Below, in pieces: positions 11,904 through 21,709 of a stretch of DNA of 64,000 nt; within the stretch, counting starts at the first letter, position 1; every line of letters begins with the position of its first letter. The notes beneath the pieces were generated by a model. The model did not search any database, was not told where the DNA came from, and was given only the letters and a program-made list of their open reading frames with translations. Position numbers and translations under genes: made by a program. The stretch comes from Stenotrophomonas sp. BIO128-Bstrain (GTDB lineage: Bacteria; Pseudomonadota; Gammaproteobacteria; Xanthomonadales; Xanthomonadaceae): contig NZ_CP124620.1 of NCBI RefSeq assembly GCF_030128875.1, forward strand, positions 2,232,001-2,296,000, in the 5' to 3' direction.

Positions 11904-12546
11904 GCCGACGCCGCCGGATCCGACGCGGCCGCAGTACCGCAACGAGGGTATCCGTACCCTCCTGGCGATGTTCGACCACGGTGACCCGGAGGAACGGCTG
12001 CTGCTGGGCCAGATCCTGCAGGACCTGCAGCAGAGCGCGTTCGGTGTGTTCCTGTTCGTGGCGATCCTGCCGGCCTTCATTCCGATTCCCGGGATCGGCG
12101 GCGCGGTCAGTGGGCCGCTGGTGGTCCTGATCGGTGCGCAGATGCTGTGCGGCATGCGCCGGCCGTGGCTGCCGGGCTTCATCCGCAACCGTGGGCCCAA
12201 GCGCGGCACCATGCATCGCTTCCTGGAGCGCATCGACGGCCCGCTGCGGCGCTTGGACCGCCTGCTCAAACCGCGGATGGCCGGACTGCTGGTGCCGCTG
12301 CCCGCCCATGCCTTCAGCGGCCTGCTGCTGATCCTGATCGGCGTGCTGTTGTCGCTGCCGATCCCGCTTACCAACTATCTGTTCGGCTTCCAGTTGCTGC
12401 TGTTCGCGCTGGCGCTGCTCGAACGCGACGGCGTGCTCATGCTGGTCAACTGGGTCGGCGCGGTGGCTGCCGTGCTGTTCTTCGGCTTCAGTTCGGGCCA
12501 CCTGGTGGGCTACACGGTGGACCTGTTCCAACGCTGGTTCGGCTGA
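11887..12546 (+). CDS. ExoD family membrane protein
   Basis: A 219-residue integral membrane protein. It has a short hydrophilic N-terminus, then LLLGQILQDLQQSAFGVFLFVAILPAFIPIPG, and several further hydrophobic segments (about residues 135-165 and 175-205). This pattern matches ExoD (PF06055), named for an exopolysaccharide phenotype in Sinorhizobium; the molecular function is unknown. The start overlaps the end of the CorC-like gene in another frame. Nine C in a row follow the stop at 12553-12561. Confidence 0.85.
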   Translation: MTSPAEPTPPDPTRPQYRNEGIRTLLAMFDHGDPEERLLLGQILQDLQQSAFGVFLFVAILPAFIPIPGIGGAVSGPLVVLIGAQMLCGMRRPWLPGFIRNRGPKRGTMHRFLERIDGPLRRLDRLLKPRMAGLLVPLPAHAFSGLLLILIGVLLSLPIPLTNYLFGFQLLLFALALLERDGVLMLVNWVGAVAAVLFFGFSSGHLVGYTVDLFQRWFG

Positions 12547-12578
12547 GGCCGGCCCCCCCCCTTCACGCGACGCGCCAT

Positions 12579-12606
12579 GAAAAAAGCCGACCCCGCGGCC
12601 GGCTTC
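12579..12606 (-). terminator. Rho-independent terminator of the stress-protein gene
   Basis: On the minus strand an imperfect GC-rich stem (GAAGCCGGCC to GTCGGC) is followed by TTTTTT. It lies 43 bases after the stop of the gene at 12649-13158. Confidence 0.7.
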
Positions 12607-12648
12607 AGCACCACACTGGCCGGCGCAGGGCCGGCCCTGTGAGCCCGG

Positions 12649-13158
12649 TTACGCGCCGGGCTTGAGATCCACCGTGCCGGTGTCGGACATCGCGCCCGGG
12701 TCATCGGTCACGGCCGACAGCACGAAATACAGGGCCTTGCCGAGCAGGCCACCCGGGCCATCCCAGTATTCGGCCGATTCGGCGCTGACGTGGATCAGGC
12801 GCAGGTTCGGGTCGTCCTTGCCGCCCGGGAAGAAGATCTTCATCGCCGGCGACCAGAGTTCGTCGATCTTGGCGCGGTCATGGACCACCCGCGCGGTACC
12901 CGAGACCGAGACATAGGTATTGCCCGAGGGCGAGGCGTAGGCCACGTTGACGCGCGGGTTGGCGGTGATTTCCGCGATCTTCGGGCTGTCGGCGCCGGTG
13001 GCGAACCACAGGTCGCCATCGAACTCGACTTCCTGCGTGCCCAGCGGACGACTGAACAAGCGTCCGTCCACACCGACCGTGGTGAACATCGCGATGTCCA
13101 CGCCGCGGATCAGTTCGGCCAGTTGTTTGATGTGCTGCTGACGATCGTGCTCGGCCAT
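12649..13158 (-). CDS. General stress protein 26-like FMN-binding split-barrel protein
   Basis: A 169-residue protein of the pyridoxamine 5'-phosphate-oxidase-like split-barrel superfamily. The FMN-contact region reads MFTTVGVDGRLFSRPLGTQ (residues 24-42), followed by LWFATGADSPKIAEI and NVAYASPSGNTYVSVSG. A close relative from Xanthomonas citri binds FMN and FAD and has been linked to stress response in plants. The start is supported by AGGAG about 8 bases upstream. It is monocistronic with its own terminator. The reaction is unknown. Confidence 0.88.
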   Translation of the reverse strand: MAEHDRQQHIKQLAELIRGVDIAMFTTVGVDGRLFSRPLGTQEVEFDGDLWFATGADSPKIAEITANPRVNVAYASPSGNTYVSVSGTARVVHDRAKIDELWSPAMKIFFPGGKDDPNLRLIHVSAESAEYWDGPGGLLGKALYFVLSAVTDDPGAMSDTGTVDLKPGA

Positions 13159-13255
13159 GGGGTGGCTCCTGTAAGGGGAGCCACCATCACAGCCGATCGG
13201 CGGCTACGGCGACGTGAACCGCGCGGTCACACCTTCTTCGCATGCGCCGTGGGCA

Positions 13256-14248
<993 letters not shown>

Positions 14249-14386
14249 GAATGCTCGTTCCAACCAGGAGATATCTCACTGAGATGGGGCTGTCCGCGCG
14301 GTTTGCCACCGCCCACAAGGCACGCGTGGCAAGACGCTGATTTCCGTCTCGCGACGATTCAGGACAATCAACGCCGTGAAGACGGC

Positions 14387-15139
14387 TCAGGCGGCGTCAG
14401 CGTCCTGGTCCACCAGCGGCTGCAGGGCCGCGTCCAGCGCCACGCGCTCGTCGAACACGAAGCAGCGGCCGTCATAGCCCTCGCCGCCCACGGCCTCGAA
14501 ATAGCCCAGGATGCCGCCGTCCAGCTGCAGCACGTTGTCCATGCCGTCATTGCGCATCCACAGGGCCGCCTTCTCGCAGCGGATGCCGCCGGTGCAGAAG
14601 CTGACCACGGTGCTGTCCTTGAGCGCCTCACGGTGCGGGGCCAGCGCGTCGGGCAGATCGGTGAACTTGGTGATCGGCAGCACCAGCGCGTCCTGGAAGG
14701 TGCCGTACTCGATCTCCTGGGTGTTGCGGGTGTCCAGCATCACCACCGGCTTGCCGGCGTCGTCATGCCCCTGGCGCAGCCAGCGCTGCACCGTGGCCGG
14801 GTCGATCGACGGGGCGCGCGGGTAGGCCAGCGGCTGGCCGTCGTCGATGCGGAAGCTGATGATCTCCGGCTTGACCTTGGCCTTGAGCCGGGCAAAGGGC
14901 TGCATGTGGCTGTAGCTGGTCTTCACCCGCAGCCCGGCAAACCGGGCATCGGCCCGCAGGGCGGTGTAGAAGCCATCGATTGCCTGCACCGCCCCGGCCA
15001 GGAACAGGTTGATGCCCTCGCCCGCTACCAGGATCGTGCCGCGCAGCTGCGCGGCGGTGGCCCGCTCCAGCAGGGTCGCGCACAGCGCGTCCGGGTCGGC
15101 GACGGGGGTGAAGTGGTAGGCGGCGGTATTGGCGATCAT
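14387..15139 (-). CDS. trhO: TrhO, tRNA uridine(34) hydroxylase (rhodanese-like)
   Basis: A 250-residue YceA/TrhO-type protein that hydroxylates U34 of some tRNAs on the way to 5-(carboxy)methoxyuridine. The N-terminal ferredoxin-like part (GTILVAGEGINLFLAG) precedes a rhodanese domain with the active-site loop FCTGGIRCEK (Cys182, Cys188). VMLDTRNTQEIEYGTF is the family signature. The C-terminus is shorter than in E. coli YceA (350 aa), lacking most of the C-terminal extension, as in several xanthomonads. The start has GGCGGG directly upstream. Confidence 0.9.
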   Translation of the reverse strand: MIANTAAYHFTPVADPDALCATLLERATAAQLRGTILVAGEGINLFLAGAVQAIDGFYTALRADARFAGLRVKTSYSHMQPFARLKAKVKPEIISFRIDDGQPLAYPRAPSIDPATVQRWLRQGHDDAGKPVVMLDTRNTQEIEYGTFQDALVLPITKFTDLPDALAPHREALKDSTVVSFCTGGIRCEKAALWMRNDGMDNVLQLDGGILGYFEAVGGEGYDGRCFVFDERVALDAALQPLVDQDADAA

Positions 15140-15188
15140 CCCGCCATTTTAGCCGCTGGGCGGCCGCGACGCCTGAGCCGCGCCGGAA

Positions 15189-15554
15189 TCAGCCGCGCAG
15201 CAGCACGAACGGCAGGAGCACCAGCGCGGCCGCGACGGCCATCCCGACCAGCACCGTGACCACGAACACCGGGCGGCGCCGGATCAGGCTGCCGAAGGTC
15301 TCGGCCGTGCCCTCGCGCAGCGCGGCCTCACGCTCGCCGCGCACGCGCTCACCGCGCGTCTGCTGGTAGTCGGCCATCAAGGCCTTGGCCCGCGGGTGAT
15401 CCTCGTTGTCGCGCACCCAGATGCCGCCGAAGGAGATGCCCCACGGGCTGGGCTCGGTGCGGTAATGGGCAATGCCCGCCTTGTCCAGCAGGGCAGTGAC
15501 ATCCTGGATTTCATCGTCCGCGACATTGCGCAGGTTGAGCAGCAGTTTCGACAT
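15189..15554 (-). CDS. Small DUF6164-like membrane-anchored protein
   Basis: A 121-residue protein: an N-terminal ferredoxin-like part (MSKLLLNLRNVADDEIQDVTALLDKAGIAHYRTEP, then PWGISFGGIWVRD) and one C-terminal transmembrane helix (about residues 96-118). The N-terminal part resembles the DUF2007-like fold that recognises small ligands or nucleotides, but no function is established. The call as DUF6164 is from memory of the family pattern. It is divergent from the FKBP gene. Confidence 0.7.
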   Translation of the reverse strand: MSKLLLNLRNVADDEIQDVTALLDKAGIAHYRTEPSPWGISFGGIWVRDNEDHPRAKALMADYQQTRGERVRGEREAALREGTAETFGSLIRRRPVFVVTVLVGMAVAAALVLLPFVLLRG

Positions 15555-15621
15555 GCGCCCATGATAGCGCCCGGCGATGCGCTACCCTTGCGTCCCCGTT
15601 TTTTGGATCCGGAGCCCGCCC

Positions 15622-16062
15622 ATGCGCCGTCTGCCGCGTTACCTGCTCGCCCCTCTGATGCTGTCGCTGCTGGCCGCCTGCACCCCGCCCGGCCCGCCGC
15701 CCGGTGGCAGCATCGCGCAGTTCGAGAAGATCGACACCCAGCCGGGCACCGGCGCCGAGGCCACGCCGGGCAGCAAGGTCACGGTGCACTACACCGGGTG
15801 GATCTACGACGAGCGCACCGCCGACAAGCACGGTGACAAGTTTGACAGCTCGGTGGACCGTGGCGAGCCCTTCAGCTTCGACCTGGGCCAGGGCCAGGTC
15901 ATCAAGGGCTGGGACGAAGGCTTCGCGGGCATGAAGGTGGGCGGCAAGCGCACGCTGATGATTCCGGCAGAGTACGGCTATGGCGCCCGTCGCGCCGGCC
16001 CGATCGCGCCGAACTCCTCGCTGGTGTTCGATGTCGAGCTGCTCGACGTCAAGCCGCGTTGA
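15622..16062 (+). CDS. FKBP-type peptidyl-prolyl cis-trans isomerase lipoprotein
   Basis: A 146-residue secreted prolyl isomerase. The N-terminus has a lipoprotein signal with lipobox LLAAC (Cys20), so it is probably membrane-anchored in the periplasm. The FKBP domain (about residues 35-146) shows KVTVHYTGWIYD, FDSSVDRGEPFSFDLGQGQVIKGWDEG, MKVGGKRTLMIPAEYGYG and SLVFDVELLDV. The start is chosen at MRRLPRYLL to begin the signal peptide. A flavoprotein gene follows after 10 bases on the same strand. Confidence 0.94.
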   Translation: MRRLPRYLLAPLMLSLLAACTPPGPPPGGSIAQFEKIDTQPGTGAEATPGSKVTVHYTGWIYDERTADKHGDKFDSSVDRGEPFSFDLGQGQVIKGWDEGFAGMKVGGKRTLMIPAEYGYGARRAGPIAPNSSLVFDVELLDVKPR

Positions 16063-16072
16063 TCCTGCCTGC

Positions 16073-17320
16073 ATGAGCATTGCCCTGACCACCCCACGCC
16101 GGGTCGCGATCATCGGCGGCGGCCCCGCCGGCCTGATGGCGGCTGAAACCGTGCGCGCTGCCGGCCACGCCGTCGATCTGTACGAGGCCAAGGGCTCGCC
16201 CGGTCGCAAGTTCCTGATCGCCGGCAAGGGCGGCCTCAACCTGACCCACTCCGACGCGCCTGACGTGTTCGTTTCGCGCTACCGCGAGCGCGCGGAGGCG
16301 GTGGGCGGGTGGCTGGCCGATTTCAATGCCGAGGCGCTGCGCGCCTGGGCGTTGGACTTCGGCGTGGAAACCTACGTGGGCAGTTCCGGCCGTGTGTTCC
16401 CGGTCGACCGCAAGGCCGCGCCGCTGCTGCGCGGCTGGGTGCGCCGGCTGAAGGAACAGGGCGTGCGCTTCCACGTGCAGCATCGCTGGACCGGCTGGGA
16501 TGACGCGGGCGCGCTGCGCTTCCAGACGCCCAATGGCGAAACGTCGGTGACGGCCGACGCGGTAGTGTTCGCGCTCGGCGGCGGCAGCTGGCCGGAACTG
16601 GGCTCGGATGGCGCGTGGGTGGCGCCGATGGCCGCCACCGGCATCGACATCGCCCCACTGCAGCCAGCCAACTGTGGCTTCGACATCGGTTGGACGCCCT
16701 ACTTCAGCGAACGCCAGGCCGGCGCCCCGCTCAAGCCGGTGGTGGCGCACTGGACCGACCTGAAGGGCGAACCGCGCTCACTGCAGGGCGAGTGCGTGAT
16801 CACGGCGACCGGCATCGAAGGCAGCCTCATCTACGCGCTGTCGGCCGATCTGCGCGACAGCCTGGCCCGCGACGGCCAGGTGGAACTGCAGCTGGACCTG
16901 CTGCCGGGCCAGACCGAAGCGCAGGTGCTGGAGAAGCTGGGCAAGCCGCGCCAGGGCCGCAGTTTCGGCGAGGTCCTGCGTCGCCAGCTCGGGCTGGGCG
17001 GGGTGAAGTCCGCCCTGCTGTTCGAGGTGCTGGGCCGCGAGGCCGGGCAGCTGCCGCTGGCGCAGATCGCGCACGCGCTCAAGCGGCTGCCACTGGCCCT
17101 GGAACGACCGCGTCCGATCGATGAAGTCATCAGCACCGCCGGTGGCGTGCGCCTGGAGGCATTGGATACGCAGTTGATGCTGCGCGCACGGCCGGGCACG
17201 TTCTGTGCGGGCGAGATGCTGGACTGGGAAGCACCGACCGGCGGCTACCTGCTCACCGCGTGCTACGCCAGCGGGCTGCGCGCCGGGCGTGGCGTGGTGG
17301 CCTGGCTGGCGCAGGGATAG
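16073..17320 (+). CDS. BaiN/HI0933-like NAD(P)/FAD-dependent oxidoreductase
   Basis: A 415-residue flavoprotein of the TIGR03862/HI0933 group. The N-terminus has a Rossmann FAD-binding motif, VAIIGGGPAGLMAAE, and the group motif PGRKFLIAGKGGLNLTHS. The end carries FCAGEMLDWEAPTGGYLLTACYASG, the second FAD contact that defines the family. The reaction is not known. It lies 10 bases after the FKBP gene. A REP pair lies just downstream. Confidence 0.9.
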   Translation: MSIALTTPRRVAIIGGGPAGLMAAETVRAAGHAVDLYEAKGSPGRKFLIAGKGGLNLTHSDAPDVFVSRYRERAEAVGGWLADFNAEALRAWALDFGVETYVGSSGRVFPVDRKAAPLLRGWVRRLKEQGVRFHVQHRWTGWDDAGALRFQTPNGETSVTADAVVFALGGGSWPELGSDGAWVAPMAATGIDIAPLQPANCGFDIGWTPYFSERQAGAPLKPVVAHWTDLKGEPRSLQGECVITATGIEGSLIYALSADLRDSLARDGQVELQLDLLPGQTEAQVLEKLGKPRQGRSFGEVLRRQLGLGGVKSALLFEVLGREAGQLPLAQIAHALKRLPLALERPRPIDEVISTAGGVRLEALDTQLMLRARPGTFCAGEMLDWEAPTGGYLLTACYASGLRAGRGVVAWLAQG

Positions 17321-17328
17321 ATCGCGAG

Positions 17329-17352
17329 GTGCCGGCCAGCGGCCGGCACTAC
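17329..17352 (-). repeat. GTAG-type REP palindrome (Stenotrophomonas-like), minus orientation
   Basis: Read on the minus strand, the element starts GTAGTGCCGGCC and forms the stem GCCGGCC-GCT-GGCCGGC. This is the pattern of the GTAG (SMAG) REP family of Stenotrophomonas. It lies just after the flavoprotein stop. Confidence 0.8.
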
Positions 17353-17400
17353 CAGTGACGTGCCCTGACAGGCGCTCGGCGCGGCTCAGCGCGGCATCCG

Positions 17401-17426
17401 GGTGGTGCCGGCCACTGGCCGGCATC
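17401..17426 (+). repeat. REP palindrome, plus orientation, partner of the one at 17329
   Basis: GGTGGTGCCGGCC-ACT-GGCCGGCATC is the same palindrome in the opposite orientation, with a GTGG variant head. It runs into the stop codon of the GNAT gene. The two form a REP pair between converging genes. Confidence 0.75.
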
Positions 17427-17904
17427 AACGCGTGCGCTGCATCCGCACCGACGCGAGTGCGACGCCGCTGGGGTGTGGGTAGCTCTCCTCGCGCAGCGCC
17501 TCAAAACCACAGCGCTGGTAGAACGGCACCGCGTTGAGCGAGGCCGAGAGCACCAGCGGCCGCGCAGGGTCGGCCAACGCCTCCATCGCCTGCATCAAGG
17601 TCAGGCCGATGCCACGGCCGCCGCAGTCGGGATCGACGAACAATGCATCGATCTCGTTGCCGGCCAGATCGATCACGCCGTAGCCCAGCAGCGCACCCTC
17701 GGCGTCTTCGGCAATCACACCGCCACCGCCGGCGAGCAGCGCGCGGTAATGTTGCGGCGGTGGCGAGGCCGACCATGGGGCAATTACCTCCGGCGGATAC
17801 GCCGTACTGCACAGTTCGCGGACGCAGCGCGTACGCAGTACCCACAGCCGGTCCGCCTCGTCGGCGCGGCCGACCCGCAAGCGCACTGCACGATCGCCCG
17901 TCAT
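17425..17904 (-). CDS. GNAT family N-acetyltransferase
   Basis: A 159-residue acetyltransferase. The core beta4-alpha3 region reads EIDALFVDPDCGGRGIGLTLMQAM, with the acetyl-CoA loop (CGGRGIG). The end has ASLNAVPFYQRCGFEALREE, typical of YafP/PhnO-like GNATs. The ATG overlaps the stop of the upstream glutamate-synthase-like gene (ATGA), so the two are coupled. The substrate is unknown. The stop codon overlaps a REP element. Confidence 0.88.
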   Translation of the reverse strand: MTGDRAVRLRVGRADEADRLWVLRTRCVRELCSTAYPPEVIAPWSASPPPQHYRALLAGGGGVIAEDAEGALLGYGVIDLAGNEIDALFVDPDCGGRGIGLTLMQAMEALADPARPLVLSASLNAVPFYQRCGFEALREESYPHPSGVALASVRMQRTR

Positions 17905-19523
17905 CGCGATTTGCTCGCGCGCAGCGCCTGGATGCGCGCTGGTGGCTGGAACGAGTCGCTGCGCGCATCGGCCCAGTAATCGTGGAAGACCGCGTGGTCT
18001 GGCACCTTGCGCAGCAGTTCACCGGGCGCAAGATAGCGATACAACGAGGCCAGCGAACGGATTTCCACCGGCGAGACCCGGCGCAGGATGTGCTCCGGCC
18101 CCAGCTCGGAGGGATCGTTGAGGCCGGCCGCGCACAGCAGGTCGCGCAACGCGCGCAGCGTGTTCTCGTGGTAGCTGTGCACGCGCGTGGCCTTGTCGGC
18201 CGCATCCAGGTGACGCCAGCGATTGGGGTTCTGGGTGGCGATGCCGGTCGGGCACTTGTCGCTGTGGCAGCTCAACGACTGGATGCAGCCCAGCGCGAAC
18301 ATGAAACCACGGCCGGCGTTGCACCAGTCCGCGCCCAGCGCGATGGTGCGCGCGATCTCGAACGCGCTGGTCACCTTGCCGGCCGCACCCACGCGGATGC
18401 GGTCGCGCAGGTCCAGCCCGACCAGGGTGTTGTGCACCAGCAGCAGGGCTTCGTGCATCGGCACGCCAACGTGATCGATGAACTCGGCCGGCGCGGCGCC
18501 GGTCCCGCCCTCGGCGCCGTCAACGACGATGAAGTCCGGCAGCAGCCCGGTTTCCTGCATCGCCTTGGCAATACCGAACCACTCCCACGGGTGGCCGATG
18601 GCCAGCTTGAAGCCGACCGGCTTGCCGCCGGACAACTCGCGCAGCCGCGCGACGAACTGCAGCAGCTCGACCGGAGTATTGAACGCGCTGTGCCTGGAGG
18701 GCGACACGCAATCCACGCCCATCGGCACGCCACGGGTGATCGAGATCTCTTCGCTGACCTTGGCCGCCGGCAAGACGCCGCCGTGGCCAGGCTTGGCGCC
18801 CTGCGAGAGCTTGATCTCGATCATCTTGACCTGATCATGGTTCGCGTTGGCGACGAACTTCTCTTCACTGAAGCCGCCGGCCTCGTCACGACAACCGAAG
18901 TAGCCCGAGCCGATTTCCCAGACCAGGTCACCGCCCATTTCGCGGTGATAGGGAGAAATCGACCCTTCGCCGGTGTCGTGGTAGAAGCTGCCGCGGCGCG
19001 CGCCTTCGTTCAGTGCGCGGATCGCGTTGGCCGACAACGAGCCGAAGCTCATCGCAGAGATGTTGAACACGCTGGCCGAGTACGGCTTGGCGCAGTTGGG
19101 CCCGATCTGGATGCGGAAATCGTGGTGGCCGATCTCGGTCGGCGCCAGCGAGTGGTTGATCCATTCGTAATCCACCGCATACGTGCTGCGCAGCGTACCG
19201 AATGGCACCACGTCCATTTCATTCTTGGAGCGCTGGTAGATCAGGGCACGCTGCTGGCGCGAGAACGGCACGTCTTCCAGATCGCTCTGCACGAAGTACT
19301 GGCGGATCTCCGGCCCGATCGATTCCAGCCCGTAGCGGAAGTGCGCCATCACCGGGTAGTTGCGCCGCAGCGTGCTGCGCTTCTGCAGCATGTCCCACGT
19401 GCCCAGCACCACCAGCAGGGCCGTCACCCCCACTCCCCAGTACCAGGCGGGCCAGATCGTGGCCAACCACAGGCAGACCGGGAACAGCAGGATGGCGAGC
19501 AGATACGCGAGATAGCGGTGCAT
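17901..19523 (-). CDS. FMN-binding glutamate synthase family protein
   Basis: A 540-residue protein with two N-terminal membrane segments (about residues 4-36) and a glutamate-synthase central/FMN-binding domain after residue about 150. Signatures seen are VFNISAMSFGSLSANAIRALNEGA, KLSQGAKPGHGGVLPAAKV, FIVVDGAEGGTGAAPAEF and GADWCNAGRGFMFALGCIQSLSCHSDKCPTG. The last stretch holds the cysteines that bind a 3Fe-4S cluster in true glutamate synthases. It lacks the amidotransferase domain, so it is not a complete GltB; the physiological reaction is unknown. The start is set by GAGGAAAG. Confidence 0.88.
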   Translation of the reverse strand: MHRYLAYLLAILLFPVCLWLATIWPAWYWGVGVTALLVVLGTWDMLQKRSTLRRNYPVMAHFRYGLESIGPEIRQYFVQSDLEDVPFSRQQRALIYQRSKNEMDVVPFGTLRSTYAVDYEWINHSLAPTEIGHHDFRIQIGPNCAKPYSASVFNISAMSFGSLSANAIRALNEGARRGSFYHDTGEGSISPYHREMGGDLVWEIGSGYFGCRDEAGGFSEEKFVANANHDQVKMIEIKLSQGAKPGHGGVLPAAKVSEEISITRGVPMGVDCVSPSRHSAFNTPVELLQFVARLRELSGGKPVGFKLAIGHPWEWFGIAKAMQETGLLPDFIVVDGAEGGTGAAPAEFIDHVGVPMHEALLLVHNTLVGLDLRDRIRVGAAGKVTSAFEIARTIALGADWCNAGRGFMFALGCIQSLSCHSDKCPTGIATQNPNRWRHLDAADKATRVHSYHENTLRALRDLLCAAGLNDPSELGPEHILRRVSPVEIRSLASLYRYLAPGELLRKVPDHAVFHDYWADARSDSFQPPARIQALRASKSR

Positions 19524-19554
19524 GGCTTTCCTCAATCAATAGCTGCCAACGAGT

Positions 19555-20841
19555 CTACAGGCGGTCGTCCACCACTTCCCGGGGCCATACGGATTTGACG
19601 TCGTACACCACGCCACCCGGTGCCAACAGCGCGCGCACCTGCGCCGCATCCAGGGCACGGAAACGATCGTGCGCCACGGCCAGCACGACCGCGTCATACC
19701 CGCCCGCATCCGGGGCTTCGACCCAACGCACGCCGGCATCGGCCAGTGCCGCCGGACCGACCCACGGGTCCTGCACGTCCACCCGGGCCCCACTGGCCTG
19801 CAGGCGCTGCGCCAGTTCCAGCGCGCGGCTGTTGCGCAGGTCCGGGCAGTTCTCCTTGAAGGTGACGCCCAGCACCAGCACCCGGGCCTGGGCGACATCG
19901 ATGCGGCGCGATGCCAGCAGCGCCAGCACGCGTTGCGCGACGTGCTCGCCGACCCGGTTGTTGACCTGGCGCGCGGTGTGGATCAGATCGGGGTGATAGC
20001 CCACGCTCTCGGATTTGTGCAGCAGGTAGTACGGATCCACGCCGATGCAGTGGCCGCCGACCAGGCCGGGCCGGAACGGCAGGAAGTTCCACTTGCTGCC
20101 GGCCGCGTCCAGCACATCCTGGGTATCGATGCCGAGCCGATCGAAGATCAGCGCCAGCTCGTTGACCAGGGCGATGTTGACGTCGCGCTGGATGTTCTCG
20201 ATCACCTTGGCGGCTTCGGCCACGCGGATCGACGGTGCCGGCCACGTGCCTGCGGTGATGATGCTCTTGTACAGGGCATCGACCACCGCGGCGACCTCGG
20301 GCGTCGAGCCGGAGGTGATCTTGCGGATGTCCGGCAGCCGCCGCTCGCGGTCGCCCGGGTTGATCCGCTCCGGGCTGTAACCGCAATAGAAATCCTCGTT
20401 GAAGCGCAGCCCCGACCCTTCCTCGAGCAGGGGGACGCAGACTTCCTCGGTGGTACCGGGATAGACCGTGGATTCATAGATCACGATGTCGCCGCGCTTG
20501 AGCAGGCCGGCAATCAAGGTACTGGCGCTGCGCAGCGGCGCCAGATCGGGCTGCTCATGCGCATCGATCGGGGTCGGCACGGTCACGATGTACACATTGC
20601 ACGCGGCCAGATCGGCGGGATCGGCGCTGTAACGCGCATGCACAGCGGCAGCGAGCTCATCGGCCTCCAGTTCCAGCGTGTGATCCAGGCCACGCTGCAG
20701 CTCGGCGACCCGCGCGGTATCGATGTCGTAGCCCACCGTGGCCTGCTGCCGGCCGAAGGTCACCGTCAACGGCAGCCCGACATAGCCGAGCCCGATGACG
20801 CCGATGCGCGGCGCGGCCGCGGCGGAAATGGCCTGGGTCAT
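19555..20841 (-). CDS. Nucleotide-sugar (UDP-sugar) dehydrogenase, TviB/WbpA-like
   Basis: A 428-residue enzyme of the UDP-glucose/GDP-mannose dehydrogenase family, which oxidises a sugar nucleotide at C6 to the uronic acid for surface polysaccharides. The N-terminal NAD-binding motif is IGVIGLGYVGLPLTVTFG. The middle domain shows YSPERINPGDRERRLPDIRKITSGS and the C-terminal domain VLVLGVTFKENCPDLRNS. The pattern is closest to TviB/WbpA, which act on UDP-N-acetylglucosamine-type substrates. No sugar partner gene is adjacent. The start at MTQAISAAAAPRIGV is chosen because the long upstream extension looks non-coding. Confidence 0.9.
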   Translation of the reverse strand: MTQAISAAAAPRIGVIGLGYVGLPLTVTFGRQQATVGYDIDTARVAELQRGLDHTLELEADELAAAVHARYSADPADLAACNVYIVTVPTPIDAHEQPDLAPLRSASTLIAGLLKRGDIVIYESTVYPGTTEEVCVPLLEEGSGLRFNEDFYCGYSPERINPGDRERRLPDIRKITSGSTPEVAAVVDALYKSIITAGTWPAPSIRVAEAAKVIENIQRDVNIALVNELALIFDRLGIDTQDVLDAAGSKWNFLPFRPGLVGGHCIGVDPYYLLHKSESVGYHPDLIHTARQVNNRVGEHVAQRVLALLASRRIDVAQARVLVLGVTFKENCPDLRNSRALELAQRLQASGARVDVQDPWVGPAALADAGVRWVEAPDAGGYDAVVLAVAHDRFRALDAAQVRALLAPGGVVYDVKSVWPREVVDDRL

Positions 20842-21144
20842 CGCTCGGCTCCGCATCGCGGAACCGGGCCTGCCAGCAGGCGGGGCGTCATCAGGGGATA
20901 CGTCATGCGATACGGAGCCGGGATACAGGTCATGCAAGCCTAACGCGCCTGCCCCTGCCCCACAAAGAACAAAGCCGCCGCCCGCGGAGAGTACGGACGA
21001 CGGCCAAAGGAATAATGGTCCAGCTGCGGTTACTACCCTTTCAGACAGCCTCCAAGGGCAAACCCCGCAAGACTGGTCACAGCTGGTAGGAAGAGGATAG
21101 GCGGGCAACCGTGATCATTGTGTTACGGGCAGCGTTGTTCTGCG
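20842..21144. other. Intergenic region upstream of the UDP-sugar dehydrogenase
   Basis: About 300 bases between the BLUF gene stop and the dehydrogenase start, on the side where the dehydrogenase promoter must lie. No gene was seen. An in-frame extension of the dehydrogenase crosses most of it but is not protein-like. No clear promoter, terminator or repeat could be assigned. Confidence 0.5.
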
Positions 21145-21600
21145 TTACGAACCCAGCGTCACCGCAGCCGGTTCCAACTCGCCGGAGACACCGGTCCACG
21201 CCGCAAGCAGACAGCCAAACCCCGTGGGCGCGTCGCCCACTGCGGGCAGGACGGCCAGAAATCCGTGCCAGGGCGCATCGATGATGCGCGCCAGTGCTTC
21301 GGGCTCCACTGCTGCGGAGGCCATCGTCCAGCGGGGGAAGTGGCGGGCACCGACCGACCCGCGCGCAAGCTCGCGCAGGTTGGTATGGATGCGCGCGTTG
21401 AACACACGCTGGAATACCGAATCCACGCCATCCTCCGGACCTTCGAAATACTGCAGGAACCGACGCCCGTCGAACATCAGCACGCCGGTGACGCCGGCCA
21501 CTTTATTGAATCCCGATGCCGCGCGCAGGATCTGATCGATATCAGACGTTTCGATTCCATCGACAGCGTCGCTGACATAAGCGACCGCATGCAGCGGCAT
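21145..21600 (-). CDS. BLUF-domain blue-light photoreceptor (copy 1)
   Basis: A 151-residue short BLUF protein. The domain covers residues 1-95 and the rest is a helical cap with no output domain. The residues needed for FAD photochemistry are present at the expected spacing: Tyr8, Asn32 (in GFNKVAGVTG), Gln50 (in RRFLQYFEG), Trp91 and Met93; they match Tyr21, Asn45, Gln63, Trp104 and Met106 of AppA. The start MPLHAVAYVSD is chosen by comparison with the second copy at 27145-27606. Short BLUF proteins act through protein partners; none is encoded next to it. Confidence 0.93.
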   Translation of the reverse strand: MPLHAVAYVSDAVDGIETSDIDQILRAASGFNKVAGVTGVLMFDGRRFLQYFEGPEDGVDSVFQRVFNARIHTNLRELARGSVGARHFPRWTMASAAVEPEALARIIDAPWHGFLAVLPAVGDAPTGFGCLLAAWTGVSGELEPAAVTLGS

Positions 21601-21709
21601 GAAGGATTTCCGGAATGAACTGAAGCTGACTATGCCATGAAGTATTCGCACTGGGTAGACATCGACTGTGTCTGCCATCCCGTTCCGGAAAAGCGCGTCG
21701 GCGCACGCC

